In this document: piece by piece, positions 54,145 through 62,563 of the stretch
How positions within the stretch are numbered: the stretch's first letter is position 1
How the letters are laid out: every line of letters begins with the position of its first letter
Assembly: GCA_937139155.1 (NCBI GenBank)
Contig: CAKZPI010000011.1
Span: forward strand, 1-64,000
Origin: an uncultured Flavobacteriales bacterium
GTDB lineage: Bacteria; Bacteroidota; Bacteroidia; Flavobacteriales; JBLHRE01
Reading direction: 5' to 3'
DNA: 64,000 nucleotides
The notes under the pieces: model-generated
Databases searched by the model: none
The model's input: the letters and a program-made list of their open reading frames with translations, nothing else
Told to the model about the DNA's origin: nothing
Program-made: the position numbers and the translations under genes

Positions 54145-54823
54145 TGGTTTCAAATTTATACCCTACCCCTTTTACGGTTTTAATAAAATCTTCTCCGATT
54201 TTCTCCCGCAATTTACGGATATGTACGTCAATGGTGCGGCCTCCAACCACAACTTCATTTCCCCAAACGCGGTCCATGATCTCATCTCGGTTGAAAACCT
54301 TTCCTGGGCGTTCTGCCAATAGACGTAAAAGTTCAAACTCTTTACGTGGAAGGCTTTTTTCTTCCCCGTTAAGGGTAATGTTGTATTGCTCGCGGTTGAT
54401 TACCAAGTCGCCCAATTCAATTAAATCTTCTTCCATTTTCACCCCGGCACTTCTGCGCAAAAGAGCGTTGATCCTGCTGATGAGCAACCTAGGTTTTATG
54501 GGTTTTGTAATGTAGTCATCGGCGCCAGCGTCAAAACCGGCAATTTGAGAATAGTCTTCACCTCTAGCTGTAAGGAAGGCAATCATGGTTTTCTCCATGC
54601 CTGGGATTTTACGAATGGCTTCACAGGTTTCCATTCCGTCTAGGCCAGGCATCATTACATCCAATAGAATAACATCTGGTTTTTTTTCTTCAGCAAGCTC
54701 AATGGCTGATTCGCCGTTGTTTGCCGTGTAAACTTCAAACCCATCTTTTCTTAGGTTGTACTCTACAAACTCCAGAATGTCTGGGTCATCGTCAACAAGG
54801 AGTACGGATTTCTGATTTGACAT
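54131..54823 (-). CDS. PhoB-like response regulator
   Basis: A 230-residue OmpR-family regulator. The receiver has Asp11-13, the phosphorylated Asp55 (LLDVMMPGLDG) and Lys in ITKPIKP. The winged helix has LPRKEFELLRLLAERPG and GGRTIDVHIRKLREKIG. The pairing with a PhoR-like kinase suggests phosphate control. It is divergent from a TonB receptor, and the gap between them holds TTAACA direct repeats. ATG 54823 follows a TAGTTTTG box (minus strand, 54839-54846). Confidence 0.9.
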   Translation of the reverse strand: MSNQKSVLLVDDDPDILEFVEYNLRKDGFEVYTANNGESAIELAEEKKPDVILLDVMMPGLDGMETCEAIRKIPGMEKTMIAFLTARGEDYSQIAGFDAGADDYITKPIKPRLLISRINALLRRSAGVKMEEDLIELGDLVINREQYNITLNGEEKSLPRKEFELLRLLAERPGKVFNRDEIMDRVWGNEVVVGGRTIDVHIRKLREKIGEDFIKTVKGVGYKFETNAGG

Positions 54824-54838
54824 TTTTCGTGTTTTGAG

Positions 54839-54846
54839 CAAAACTA
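54839..54846 (-). promoter_or_regulatory. -7 box of the PhoB/PhoR-type operon
   Basis: The minus strand reads TAGTTTTG, 15 bases before ATG 54823. Confidence 0.5.
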
Positions 54847-54873
54847 AATCAAAATTGCCTTTGCCTCCGGCTA

Positions 54874-54942
54874 TTAACCGAAAAGTAACTCCGTTAACAA
54901 TAGCTTAACAGATATGTGACTCAACGGAAACATTCATTAACG
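54874..54942. promoter_or_regulatory. TTAACA repeats, candidate response-regulator binding site
   Basis: TTAACA occurs at 54894 and 54905, exactly 11 bp apart, with TTAACC at 54874 and TTAACG at 54937. The last lies 20 bp before GACCTTTG (54963-54970), the likely -7 box of the TonB receptor. Direct hexamer repeats at 11-bp spacing next to the -33 position are how OmpR/PhoB-type activators bind. Binding is inference. Confidence 0.5.
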
Positions 54943-54993
54943 CTCGGATAATACCACTAGTTGACCTTTGCACCAAGAAAAATAAAAAGCATA

Positions 54994-57762
54994 ATGAAGG
55001 TGCGTAATTTACTATTTATTGGTCTCTTGACCTTGGCAACAACCGCTTTTTCTCAGAACGCTGTTTTGAGAGGTACCGTGGTTGAAAACGGTAATGCTTC
55101 TGAACCTGTTGCATTTGCAAATATTGTTTTGCAAGGCACTACGGTTGGAGCAACTACTGATTTTGATGGTCTCTATGTACTGAATGCCAAGCCAGGTACT
55201 TACAATGTGATATTCTCTTACATGGGGTACAAAACCGACACATTATATAGTGTTGAATTGGTTGCTGGTGAAGAAAAAGAACTGAATCACGAGATGAGGG
55301 CCGAATCTGAAATTTTGGGTGAGGTTACTGTGGTTGAACAAGCCGACCGGGAGAGCCAAACGGCTCTATTGATTAATCAGAGAAAGGCCGATGAGATTCT
55401 TCAAAACATGGGTTCTCAAGAGCTTTCTAGAAAAGGAGCTTCTGACGTGGCTCAAGGGCTTCAAAAAGTATCTGGAATCTCTACAATTTCATCAAAATTT
55501 ATCGTCGTTCGTGGTATGGGCGACCGGTATAATAATGCCCTATTGAACGGTCTTCCGGTTCCTTCAACCAATCCTGACAATAAGATGCCAGACCTTGACC
55601 TGTTTCCAACCAGCATTGTAAGAAACCTTCAGGTAACCAAAACCTTTTCACCTGAGTTGTACGGTGACTTTGCAGGTGGAAATATTAATATTGAAACCAA
55701 GACCTATACAGATAATCCGGTTTTTGTAATTGGACTTGGATCTTCCTTTAATACCATTACGACAGGGCAAAACTTCGTTACCTATAAAGGAGGGAAATTG
55801 GATTATTTGGGGATTGATGATGGTACTCGTAACATTCCAGCTTCAGCCGAAAACAAGCCCGTTTATTTTGACCCGAATTTCAACCCAATCGCTAAGAAAG
55901 CTCCAGTAGGCCAAAATTTCTCCTTCCGCAAAAGCAATAAAATCATACGTGAAAACGGAGATCAAGTGGGGTATTTATTCTCAGCCTCACATAATGTTGA
56001 CTATGGTTATCGCGATGGGTTCATTCGTATTTACAATGCCCAGAATGATTCAAAGCTAGATTATGCCATGGATCGGTATACCACCTCTACCAATTCCTCG
56101 GTTTTGGCTTCTGCCGATTACCGGAGAGAAGGAAATAAGTTCTCTTATACCTTCTTATACGCCAATGCGTCTACGGATGAAACCATGGAAACTGAAGGAG
56201 AGCATTTTGATTACCCATCGGATATTTTTACCCGGAGATATACCTACCGTGAAAATCGGGTGTTAATCAATCAATTGCAAGGTTCACACGGTTTAGGTTC
56301 CAATGAAAACTTGAAGCTTAACTGGGGGCTTGGATATAGCAAGGCCATCAGCGAAGAGCCTGACCGTAGACAGTTTGTTTTCCTTTACGATGGAGATGTA
56401 TCTGAGTCTGAGCGCACCTACACCTTCAACGCTCAAGACCGTATTGATAACCATAGATTTTTCTCAGAACTTGAAGAGAATGAGGTTTCAGGAAGGGTTG
56501 ACCTTGAATGGGTAACCAAGTATGCCAATGAAGATAAAACTGAGGTAGAAGAAAGCTTTACCTTCGGACTTCAAGCCAAAGACAAGTCTAGGTATTTTGA
56601 CTATAGAAGATTCGTCTTTGATTTGAACGGATTCTCTGACTATCATTCTGAGGCGGATATAAACAACCTTGATCAGTATTTTCAAGCCGAAGATTTTGAA
56701 CAATACGACGAGGATGGATACACCTTGATGTCAGAAGAAAACGATGTTTCTTCTGTGAACAATAGTGTATTGAGAATTGCCTCTGCATTTGGTAACTATA
56801 AGAAGCAAATCAATGTGCGTACCCGATTTAACGGGGGGCTTCGCTTAGAGGGCTCATACCAAAACATCATTTTCCTTCACCAGCAAATTACTGGCTTGGT
56901 GGTTGAGAATCCATTGTACAATTTATACCTATTGCCATCTTTGAACTTGCGTTCAGATCTTACTGAAAACACCGTTCTTAAACTCTCAGGGTCTAGAACC
57001 ATTTCCCGTCCGAAATTCAAAGAAATTGCTCCGTTTGAATATACCGAGGTTTTTGCTGGAATCAAGACGAGAGGAAACGAGAACCTTAACAACGGGGTGA
57101 ACTATAATATGGATGCTCGATATGAGATTTATCCTAACCATGGGGATATGATTTCGGCCACCCTTTTCGGAAAGTATTTGGATGACCCTATTGAAACTGT
57201 AATGAAGGCCACTGCCTCAGGTCAGCTGCAATCGTACGCCAATGCAGAAAATGCAATTGTGGCAGGGGTAGAGCTTGAGTATATCAAGAAGTTTAGCAAT
57301 TTCACCGAGCATAGTTTCCTTAAAAACTTTGATTTCACGGCCAATGCGGCTTATATGTATACCCAAACCAAGATTAAAGAAGACCTGGGAAATGCTCAAA
57401 CCAACGACCAAAGACCGCTTCAGGGAGCTTCACCTTTCTTGGCAAATGCTGACTTGACCTATAATTTGGTTCGGAAGGAGTTGCCTACCAGCCTTACGCT
57501 TTCTTATAATGTATTCTCAGATAGATTGTATGCCGTTGGAGTAAATGGTATTGGCGACCAGTACGAACAGGCTGTTAATACGCTTAACTTTACCCTTCGC
57601 TCAGAGCTTTCTAAAAGATTAAGCCTTAGCTTTAAGCTCAATAACATCTTGAATCCCAATGTGGAAATTGTTCAAATTCACGAGTCTGGCAACAATCCAA
57701 TCGTAAATGAATACCAAAGAGGGGTTTCTGGAAGCTTTGGACTTAACTTCAACTTAAACTAA
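54994..57762 (+). CDS. Large TonB-dependent receptor next to Pho-type regulators
   Basis: A 922-residue outer-membrane receptor. The signal peptide ends AFSQ (about residue 21). A carboxypeptidase-like domain at about 22-105 (VLRGTVVENGNASEPVAFAN) precedes the plug at about 120-235 (VRGMGDRYNNALLNGLPVPS, GDFAGGNINIETK) and a long barrel ending FGLNFNLN. It belongs to the group with the RGMGDRYNN plug, which usually lacks SusD and instead has a secreted beta-helix partner, as here. I take ATG 54994, 11 codons into the longest frame, because it begins the signal peptide. Likely cargo is a phosphorus compound, by inference from the regulators. Confidence 0.85.
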   Translation: MKVRNLLFIGLLTLATTAFSQNAVLRGTVVENGNASEPVAFANIVLQGTTVGATTDFDGLYVLNAKPGTYNVIFSYMGYKTDTLYSVELVAGEEKELNHEMRAESEILGEVTVVEQADRESQTALLINQRKADEILQNMGSQELSRKGASDVAQGLQKVSGISTISSKFIVVRGMGDRYNNALLNGLPVPSTNPDNKMPDLDLFPTSIVRNLQVTKTFSPELYGDFAGGNINIETKTYTDNPVFVIGLGSSFNTITTGQNFVTYKGGKLDYLGIDDGTRNIPASAENKPVYFDPNFNPIAKKAPVGQNFSFRKSNKIIRENGDQVGYLFSASHNVDYGYRDGFIRIYNAQNDSKLDYAMDRYTTSTNSSVLASADYRREGNKFSYTFLYANASTDETMETEGEHFDYPSDIFTRRYTYRENRVLINQLQGSHGLGSNENLKLNWGLGYSKAISEEPDRRQFVFLYDGDVSESERTYTFNAQDRIDNHRFFSELEENEVSGRVDLEWVTKYANEDKTEVEESFTFGLQAKDKSRYFDYRRFVFDLNGFSDYHSEADINNLDQYFQAEDFEQYDEDGYTLMSEENDVSSVNNSVLRIASAFGNYKKQINVRTRFNGGLRLEGSYQNIIFLHQQITGLVVENPLYNLYLLPSLNLRSDLTENTVLKLSGSRTISRPKFKEIAPFEYTEVFAGIKTRGNENLNNGVNYNMDARYEIYPNHGDMISATLFGKYLDDPIETVMKATASGQLQSYANAENAIVAGVELEYIKKFSNFTEHSFLKNFDFTANAAYMYTQTKIKEDLGNAQTNDQRPLQGASPFLANADLTYNLVRKELPTSLTLSYNVFSDRLYAVGVNGIGDQYEQAVNTLNFTLRSELSKRLSLSFKLNNILNPNVEIVQIHESGNNPIVNEYQRGVSGSFGLNFNLN

Positions 57763-57781
57763 AGAAGATAAACTAGTAACA

Positions 57782-57824
57782 GGGGGCTAAACTTAAGGTA
57801 AACCTTCAGGATTAGATTTGCCCC
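57782..57824 (+). other. Possible intercistronic hairpin
   Basis: Between the receptor and the beta-helix lipoprotein gene, GGGGC and GCCCC arms enclose a mismatched stem capped by AAGG-TAAA-CCTT (57795-57806). There is no T-run. It may stabilise or partly terminate the receptor mRNA and so set a different level for the downstream gene. Confidence 0.35.
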
Positions 57825-57852
57825 AGTTAAAAATCAGAAAACTCTTATTTAA

Positions 57853-59085
57853 ATGAAAAAGCTAATCATCCTTTCAAGCCTATTTGCTTCAGCTCTATTT
57901 TCGCTGACATCTTGTGAGGGAACTACCGAACCAGATCCGAACACAGATACCTTTACTGTAGTGGAGGAAAACGGATCTATGAAAATTTCAGGAATCATTA
58001 ACCGCAACTACACCATGGATGCCGACAAAGATTGGACGCTTTCTGGAGGTGTTTTTGTAGGCGATGGCGCCACCCTTACCATTGAAGAGGGAACTACCAT
58101 TAAGTCTGAGAGAAACGGAGCCAATGTTGCTTTCTTGTCTGTTTCAAGAGGTGGTAAACTTATGGCTGACGGTTCAGCCTCAAACCCAATTGTATTTACC
58201 TCTGGTGAGGAAACTCCTGCCGCAGGTGATTGGGGTGGTATCATTGTAAACGGTAAAGCTACCATCAATACTGGCGCTGAAGCGGAAGGTGAAGGTGGAA
58301 CCGGTACTTACGGTGGAACCAATGACAATGACAATTCAGGTGTGATTCGTTATGTACGTGTAGAGTACGCTGGTCGTCTTTTGGGAACTGACAACGAATT
58401 GAACGGATTCTCTTTCAACGGTGTTGGTAACGGAACTACTATTGAGTACATCCAGGCCTATAAAGGTGCTGATGATGGTATTGAGTTCTTCGGAGGAACT
58501 GTAAACTTAAAGTACGCAGTGTCTACCGGTAATCAAGATGACTCTTTTGACTGGACCCACGGATGGAGAGGAAAAGGTCAGTTCTGGGTGGTTAACCAAC
58601 TTCCAGGAGGTGGTGACCGTGGAATCGAAGCGGATAACAACGGTGATGACAATACCCTACAACCAAACTCAAACCCTACTCTTTGTAACCTTACTCTTGT
58701 AGGTTCTGATGATGGGGATGCTGAAAATACCGGAATGCGACTTCGCGAAGGAACCATGGCTGCCATCTACAACGCCATCGTGACTAACTTCCCTAAGAAC
58801 GGTGTACGTGTTTCTGACCAAGTTACTACCGATCACATGACCAACGGAGATCTAGTTGTTGCTCACTCTATTTCTGCTAACAACGGAACCAACTGGAAAG
58901 ATTGTGCAGATTTTGAAAACGATGCTAGCAATTCAAGTGTTGATCCTGCCCTTAACGGATATGTAGGAACGGTTGCTGCCAATGCAGTTGATCCAACTAC
59001 CCTTGATGGATTTTTCTCAGCCGGTACCTATATCGGAGCTGTTGAAGCTTCTAACGATTGGACCGCAGGCTGGACCATCCAGTAA
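57853..59085 (+). CDS. Secreted beta-helix lipoprotein paired with TonB receptor
   Basis: A 410-residue protein with a lipoprotein signal peptide (Cys about residue 21, SLTSCEG). Its start LSGGVFVGDGATLTIEEGTTIKS and the repeated Gly/Asn/Asp turns (GGIIVNGKATINTG, GVIRYVRVEYAGR, DDGIEFFGGTVNLKYAVS) indicate a right-handed parallel beta-helix. It is surface- or periplasm-anchored. It follows the receptor by 90 bp and seems to take the place of a SusD-like binding protein. The ligand is unknown. A strong hairpin ends the unit. Confidence 0.8.
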   Translation: MKKLIILSSLFASALFSLTSCEGTTEPDPNTDTFTVVEENGSMKISGIINRNYTMDADKDWTLSGGVFVGDGATLTIEEGTTIKSERNGANVAFLSVSRGGKLMADGSASNPIVFTSGEETPAAGDWGGIIVNGKATINTGAEAEGEGGTGTYGGTNDNDNSGVIRYVRVEYAGRLLGTDNELNGFSFNGVGNGTTIEYIQAYKGADDGIEFFGGTVNLKYAVSTGNQDDSFDWTHGWRGKGQFWVVNQLPGGGDRGIEADNNGDDNTLQPNSNPTLCNLTLVGSDDGDAENTGMRLREGTMAAIYNAIVTNFPKNGVRVSDQVTTDHMTNGDLVVAHSISANNGTNWKDCADFENDASNSSVDPALNGYVGTVAANAVDPTTLDGFFSAGTYIGAVEASNDWTAGWTIQ

Positions 59086-59106
59086 ACGAATTTATACTCG
59101 CTACAG

Positions 59107-59131
59107 AAAGGAGGCTCATTGAGCCTCCTTT
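59107..59131 (+). terminator. Terminator after the beta-helix lipoprotein gene
   Basis: AAAGGAGGCTC (59107-59117), loop ATT and GAGCCTCCTTT (59121-59131) form a perfect 11-bp stem followed by T-rich sequence. Confidence 0.85.
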
Positions 59132-59224
59132 TTTAGTTTTAGGAAATCCTTCTTCCAATGGGTTTTCCCGCATGTTCGGAACCAATTCTATATGAATCCG
59201 AAGCGCCTAATCAGGAAATGGTTT

Positions 59225-62200
59225 CTAGGGATCCAAATGGACAAATTTCCCCATGAACTCCCTTCCTCGGGCTTGAAGGCGATAGTGATAAACGCCTTGA
59301 GCCAGGTTTCTAAGTGGAACAAATCCTAAGCTTCCACGGTTTTGATTTTGAAAAACCAAGGCTCCCTGACTATTATATACTTGAATTTCAAATGACTCAT
59401 CGGCCCCAAGCCCTTCAAGCTTAAAATACCATTGGTGAATGGCAGGATTCGGGAAGCCGGTAAGGCTGAGGTCAGGGTTTTGCCCAATGTCTTCCCCTGA
59501 AGCCCTAAATCCGTACCTCGGCAATCCATTGTTTTCTAAAGCGCCAATGGAATAGTCAATTCCAAACGGAGAAGGAAAATCAATATGTATCCGGGTTTCA
59601 CCGGTTAAAGGTCCAATCTTCAGGTTTTCCGGCACCAAGGTGAAATTCAAATTAGAGGTAAAACTACGCTTTGAAACATCCGGAATATCGATTCCATCAT
59701 CCAACCAATCATAAAAAGAAAAATCTCTTTCTTCATCGGTGGTATAAGGGGTTGACATTATATAAATATAGTGGCGACCGCCCATGGTATTGTTTTCAAA
59801 GGTTTGGCTAGACTTGTTTATAAGGGTAGGATTGAAGAGCATATCCGTTCCTTGGTTCTCAGGGTCGCAAGAATTTTCACCAAAGGCTAAATGCACCCTT
59901 TGCCCGTTGGACTTGTTTATGGCATATCCGGGGAACCAAGAATACCCAGTGGTTCCGGAGGCGTCTAAATTTCCTGCTTTGTTCAAGGAAGGGCTCTGTC
60001 TTAAGTCAAATTTATGTGCACCTCCAATGCTTTGATTGGGGAATTCGCACATTTCAATCACCGGACAGCGGGTCCACAAATCTTGATTGGGGGTTAAAAC
60101 CAAAATAACGGGGTCTAAGTTCTCAAGGGTTGAAAGGGTTTGAAATTTCTCCCAAGCGGGTCCGGCCCCTGATACGGGCTGATGGAATGCCTGACTACTG
60201 TCTTCCGTGTGATTGGAAACAATTCGATAGGGAGCCGCCAAACCCTGGTAATTTAATAAGTCCTGAAAATAGCCAAGGGTTTTATCTTGTTCTATGCGTT
60301 GATTTTGGATCCAATTTAAAGAGTGGAAATAGGCATGTTCTTGGTTTTGAACAAGGTCAAGCATTTCCAATCCTTCTTGCTCAATGCTAATGCTGTAAGT
60401 GTTTTTAGGGGAGCTCTCTAAATCGAATTCAGGATAAGGATGAGCCTTAGTTTGAAGGTAAAGGTGATACTCAGGAATGTACTGGGTATGGTCAAAATGC
60501 ACGGGTTTGGTGCTGTAAAAGGTATCTGTGCCACCAACTTTAAACAATTGCCAATACAAGCTGTCTTCTGTCGGGCTTATGGCCATGTCCTTTAGTCGAA
60601 TTTCGTAATTCCCTTGTGGAACTAGGTCTGGTTGTAAAGAGAAAACTTGAATTGGAGAATATCCTGGCTGGTAAATCAAAGAGTCAGGGCGGCCATTATT
60701 GCCTTGTTTAAAAATGCTAGGAATGATTTCCGGACTCAAGCGCAAAACCTGTCCTCCTGATCCTTGACCTTCAATTCTACGAAGGGCATAGCCTAGCTTG
60801 AAAGCGCTAGAAGGGATGTTGACTTCCAATAAAGTATCCATGTTTCCACATGAACCTGAGGAGGTGAATTCAACCAGGTATTTGCCCGGGGCCTCGTAGG
60901 TATGCGAAGAATACCGGTTGGTACTGGTATTTCCGTCACCGTAATCTATTTGAATCTGGTTGGGCTGACCATCAAAGAAAAGGGTAATCTGGGATCCTTC
61001 TATTTTGGTTCTAAGGTTCAAAACCTGGTCTTTACAGGGCCTAGTTTCAAAGCAAGTACCAAATAAGGCCTGCATTGAATCGGCGGATAGGATCAATTTG
61101 TTCACAGAAGACTGCGGTCCGTTATTTCCTCTACCCCAGAGGTAATTCGTGGTAATTTTTCTCACTTCGCCAGGTTGAAAGGTAAAGGGTCCGGCTGAAG
61201 CCAAGAAACGACGAGTTGATGGCGTATTTCCGATGGTTTCTTCAGACCAAGGGGAAGATTGAACCGGATTGTTTGGGTTACCTCCTAAGGCCCAGCCAAT
61301 GGCCGTGTCAGAGCTTCCTGGATACATGAATGTGGTTCTTGGATTGCTTTGAACCCTCCCGTCTTGTCCGTGGGTTATGGCCTGTCCGTCAAGCCAAGTA
61401 CTTTGCAGGTAATAATGATAATCTTGCGGAGAGGAGGGCTTTCCGTCTACGGCGCCCGATGCATTGGTATAGGTAATGAAATTACTCATTTTGATCTCCT
61501 CCCCAGGCTCGTCTATGAGCCCATCACGGTCATTATCTATTCCATCGCCTTGATCAGCATCCGGACCTTGAAGGAAGTGGAGGCCAGCGGCAGGAGGGTT
61601 GATTCCGTAGCCATTAGGGCCTTCGTCAACTTGATCACCATTGTAAACATATCCAAGCCCTTTTGGCACATGCGAGCCAACAAAATCGTCTTGATAATTG
61701 CCAATGTCTGGATCCAGCCAATTCCCCCAATAGAAGTCGGTATAGGTATTATTAGATCGGTTGATGGCTGTGTGTTGAACAAAAACTTGATGGCCGAGCA
61801 TGCCGGTATCCGCGAAAGCGTAAACCATTTCACGAACTTCAATGCCCAGGGCCTTAGAGCCAGATTCAGAATGAATGGCCTGGTCATGGTAGACAGAGAA
61901 AATAACTTGGTCGCCTAAAAGCTTTTCATCGCAGGCCAAGTTTCCGTCAAAATCAAAGGCCGGATAATCTCCTTGTTTAGGCTCATAAACTCCATTGCCG
62001 TTTAGGTCAACAAAAGGCGCAATGAATTCAGCTTGACCTTTTGAGGGGTCTCCGTTTCCGGGCCAGGTCAAAATATCTTGGGGAAGATTTTGATCAGGGT
62101 TTCTTCGGTAAAAATCAACCTCTGAACGGTAAACGCTCCAAACCTTACCGTAATCAAGAGATGTTCTTTTGATGAATTCAGGGTCAGAAATAGGGCCAGG

Positions 62201-62521
62201 GTAAAAATCATTTCCGGTTTGGCGATATGATTGAGAGGCCACCCGAACCTCCCCCATGGGGTCAATGCCTCCAATCCATAGGGCTCCTGCAAAAATTGAG
62301 TTCTTCCCTGAGCCTTTAGGGACTTCGTAGGAAGCGTAATCTAGATCCCAGAAATTATCGGCGCCGGGAAGGATGGCGGTTTTCACCTGGCCTACGTTTA
62401 GGTATTTGTATGCAGAAGCGGGGTGGAAGGATTTCACGGGTATTTCTTGGGCCCATGTTTGGGAGGGGGAAATCCAGACCACCAAGCTTAAGCCAATCAA
62501 GCAAAGAAATTGTTTGTTCAT
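59225..62521 (-). CDS. Giant T9SS type A sorted surface protein
   Basis: A 1098-residue secreted protein. The signal peptide ends TWAQ (about residue 25). The N-terminal third contains calcium-loop-like sequences (DLNGNGVYEPKQGDYPAFDFDGN, DNDRDGLIDEPGE). A PKD-like domain lies at about 515-575 (IDYGDGNTSTNRYSSHTYEAPGKY). The last about 75 residues are a type A sorting domain (FPNPAIHQWYFKLEG, VYNSQGALVF, GVYHYRLQ). It should be exported through the type IX system and attached to the surface. It is a tandem paralog of the next upstream gene. Function unknown. Confidence 0.8.
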   Translation of the reverse strand: MNKQFLCLIGLSLVVWISPSQTWAQEIPVKSFHPASAYKYLNVGQVKTAILPGADNFWDLDYASYEVPKGSGKNSIFAGALWIGGIDPMGEVRVASQSYRQTGNDFYPGPISDPEFIKRTSLDYGKVWSVYRSEVDFYRRNPDQNLPQDILTWPGNGDPSKGQAEFIAPFVDLNGNGVYEPKQGDYPAFDFDGNLACDEKLLGDQVIFSVYHDQAIHSESGSKALGIEVREMVYAFADTGMLGHQVFVQHTAINRSNNTYTDFYWGNWLDPDIGNYQDDFVGSHVPKGLGYVYNGDQVDEGPNGYGINPPAAGLHFLQGPDADQGDGIDNDRDGLIDEPGEEIKMSNFITYTNASGAVDGKPSSPQDYHYYLQSTWLDGQAITHGQDGRVQSNPRTTFMYPGSSDTAIGWALGGNPNNPVQSSPWSEETIGNTPSTRRFLASAGPFTFQPGEVRKITTNYLWGRGNNGPQSSVNKLILSADSMQALFGTCFETRPCKDQVLNLRTKIEGSQITLFFDGQPNQIQIDYGDGNTSTNRYSSHTYEAPGKYLVEFTSSGSCGNMDTLLEVNIPSSAFKLGYALRRIEGQGSGGQVLRLSPEIIPSIFKQGNNGRPDSLIYQPGYSPIQVFSLQPDLVPQGNYEIRLKDMAISPTEDSLYWQLFKVGGTDTFYSTKPVHFDHTQYIPEYHLYLQTKAHPYPEFDLESSPKNTYSISIEQEGLEMLDLVQNQEHAYFHSLNWIQNQRIEQDKTLGYFQDLLNYQGLAAPYRIVSNHTEDSSQAFHQPVSGAGPAWEKFQTLSTLENLDPVILVLTPNQDLWTRCPVIEMCEFPNQSIGGAHKFDLRQSPSLNKAGNLDASGTTGYSWFPGYAINKSNGQRVHLAFGENSCDPENQGTDMLFNPTLINKSSQTFENNTMGGRHYIYIMSTPYTTDEERDFSFYDWLDDGIDIPDVSKRSFTSNLNFTLVPENLKIGPLTGETRIHIDFPSPFGIDYSIGALENNGLPRYGFRASGEDIGQNPDLSLTGFPNPAIHQWYFKLEGLGADESFEIQVYNSQGALVFQNQNRGSLGFVPLRNLAQGVYHYRLQARGREFMGKFVHLDP

Positions 62522-62563
62522 TCTAAAAGACAACATGATCGAATAGGGTTAAATACGCTTATT

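Noticed and set aside
61349..61918. 189-codon plus-strand frame opposite the T9SS protein
   Set aside because: Antisense of a gene with clear signal peptide and sorting domain; no homology recognised.
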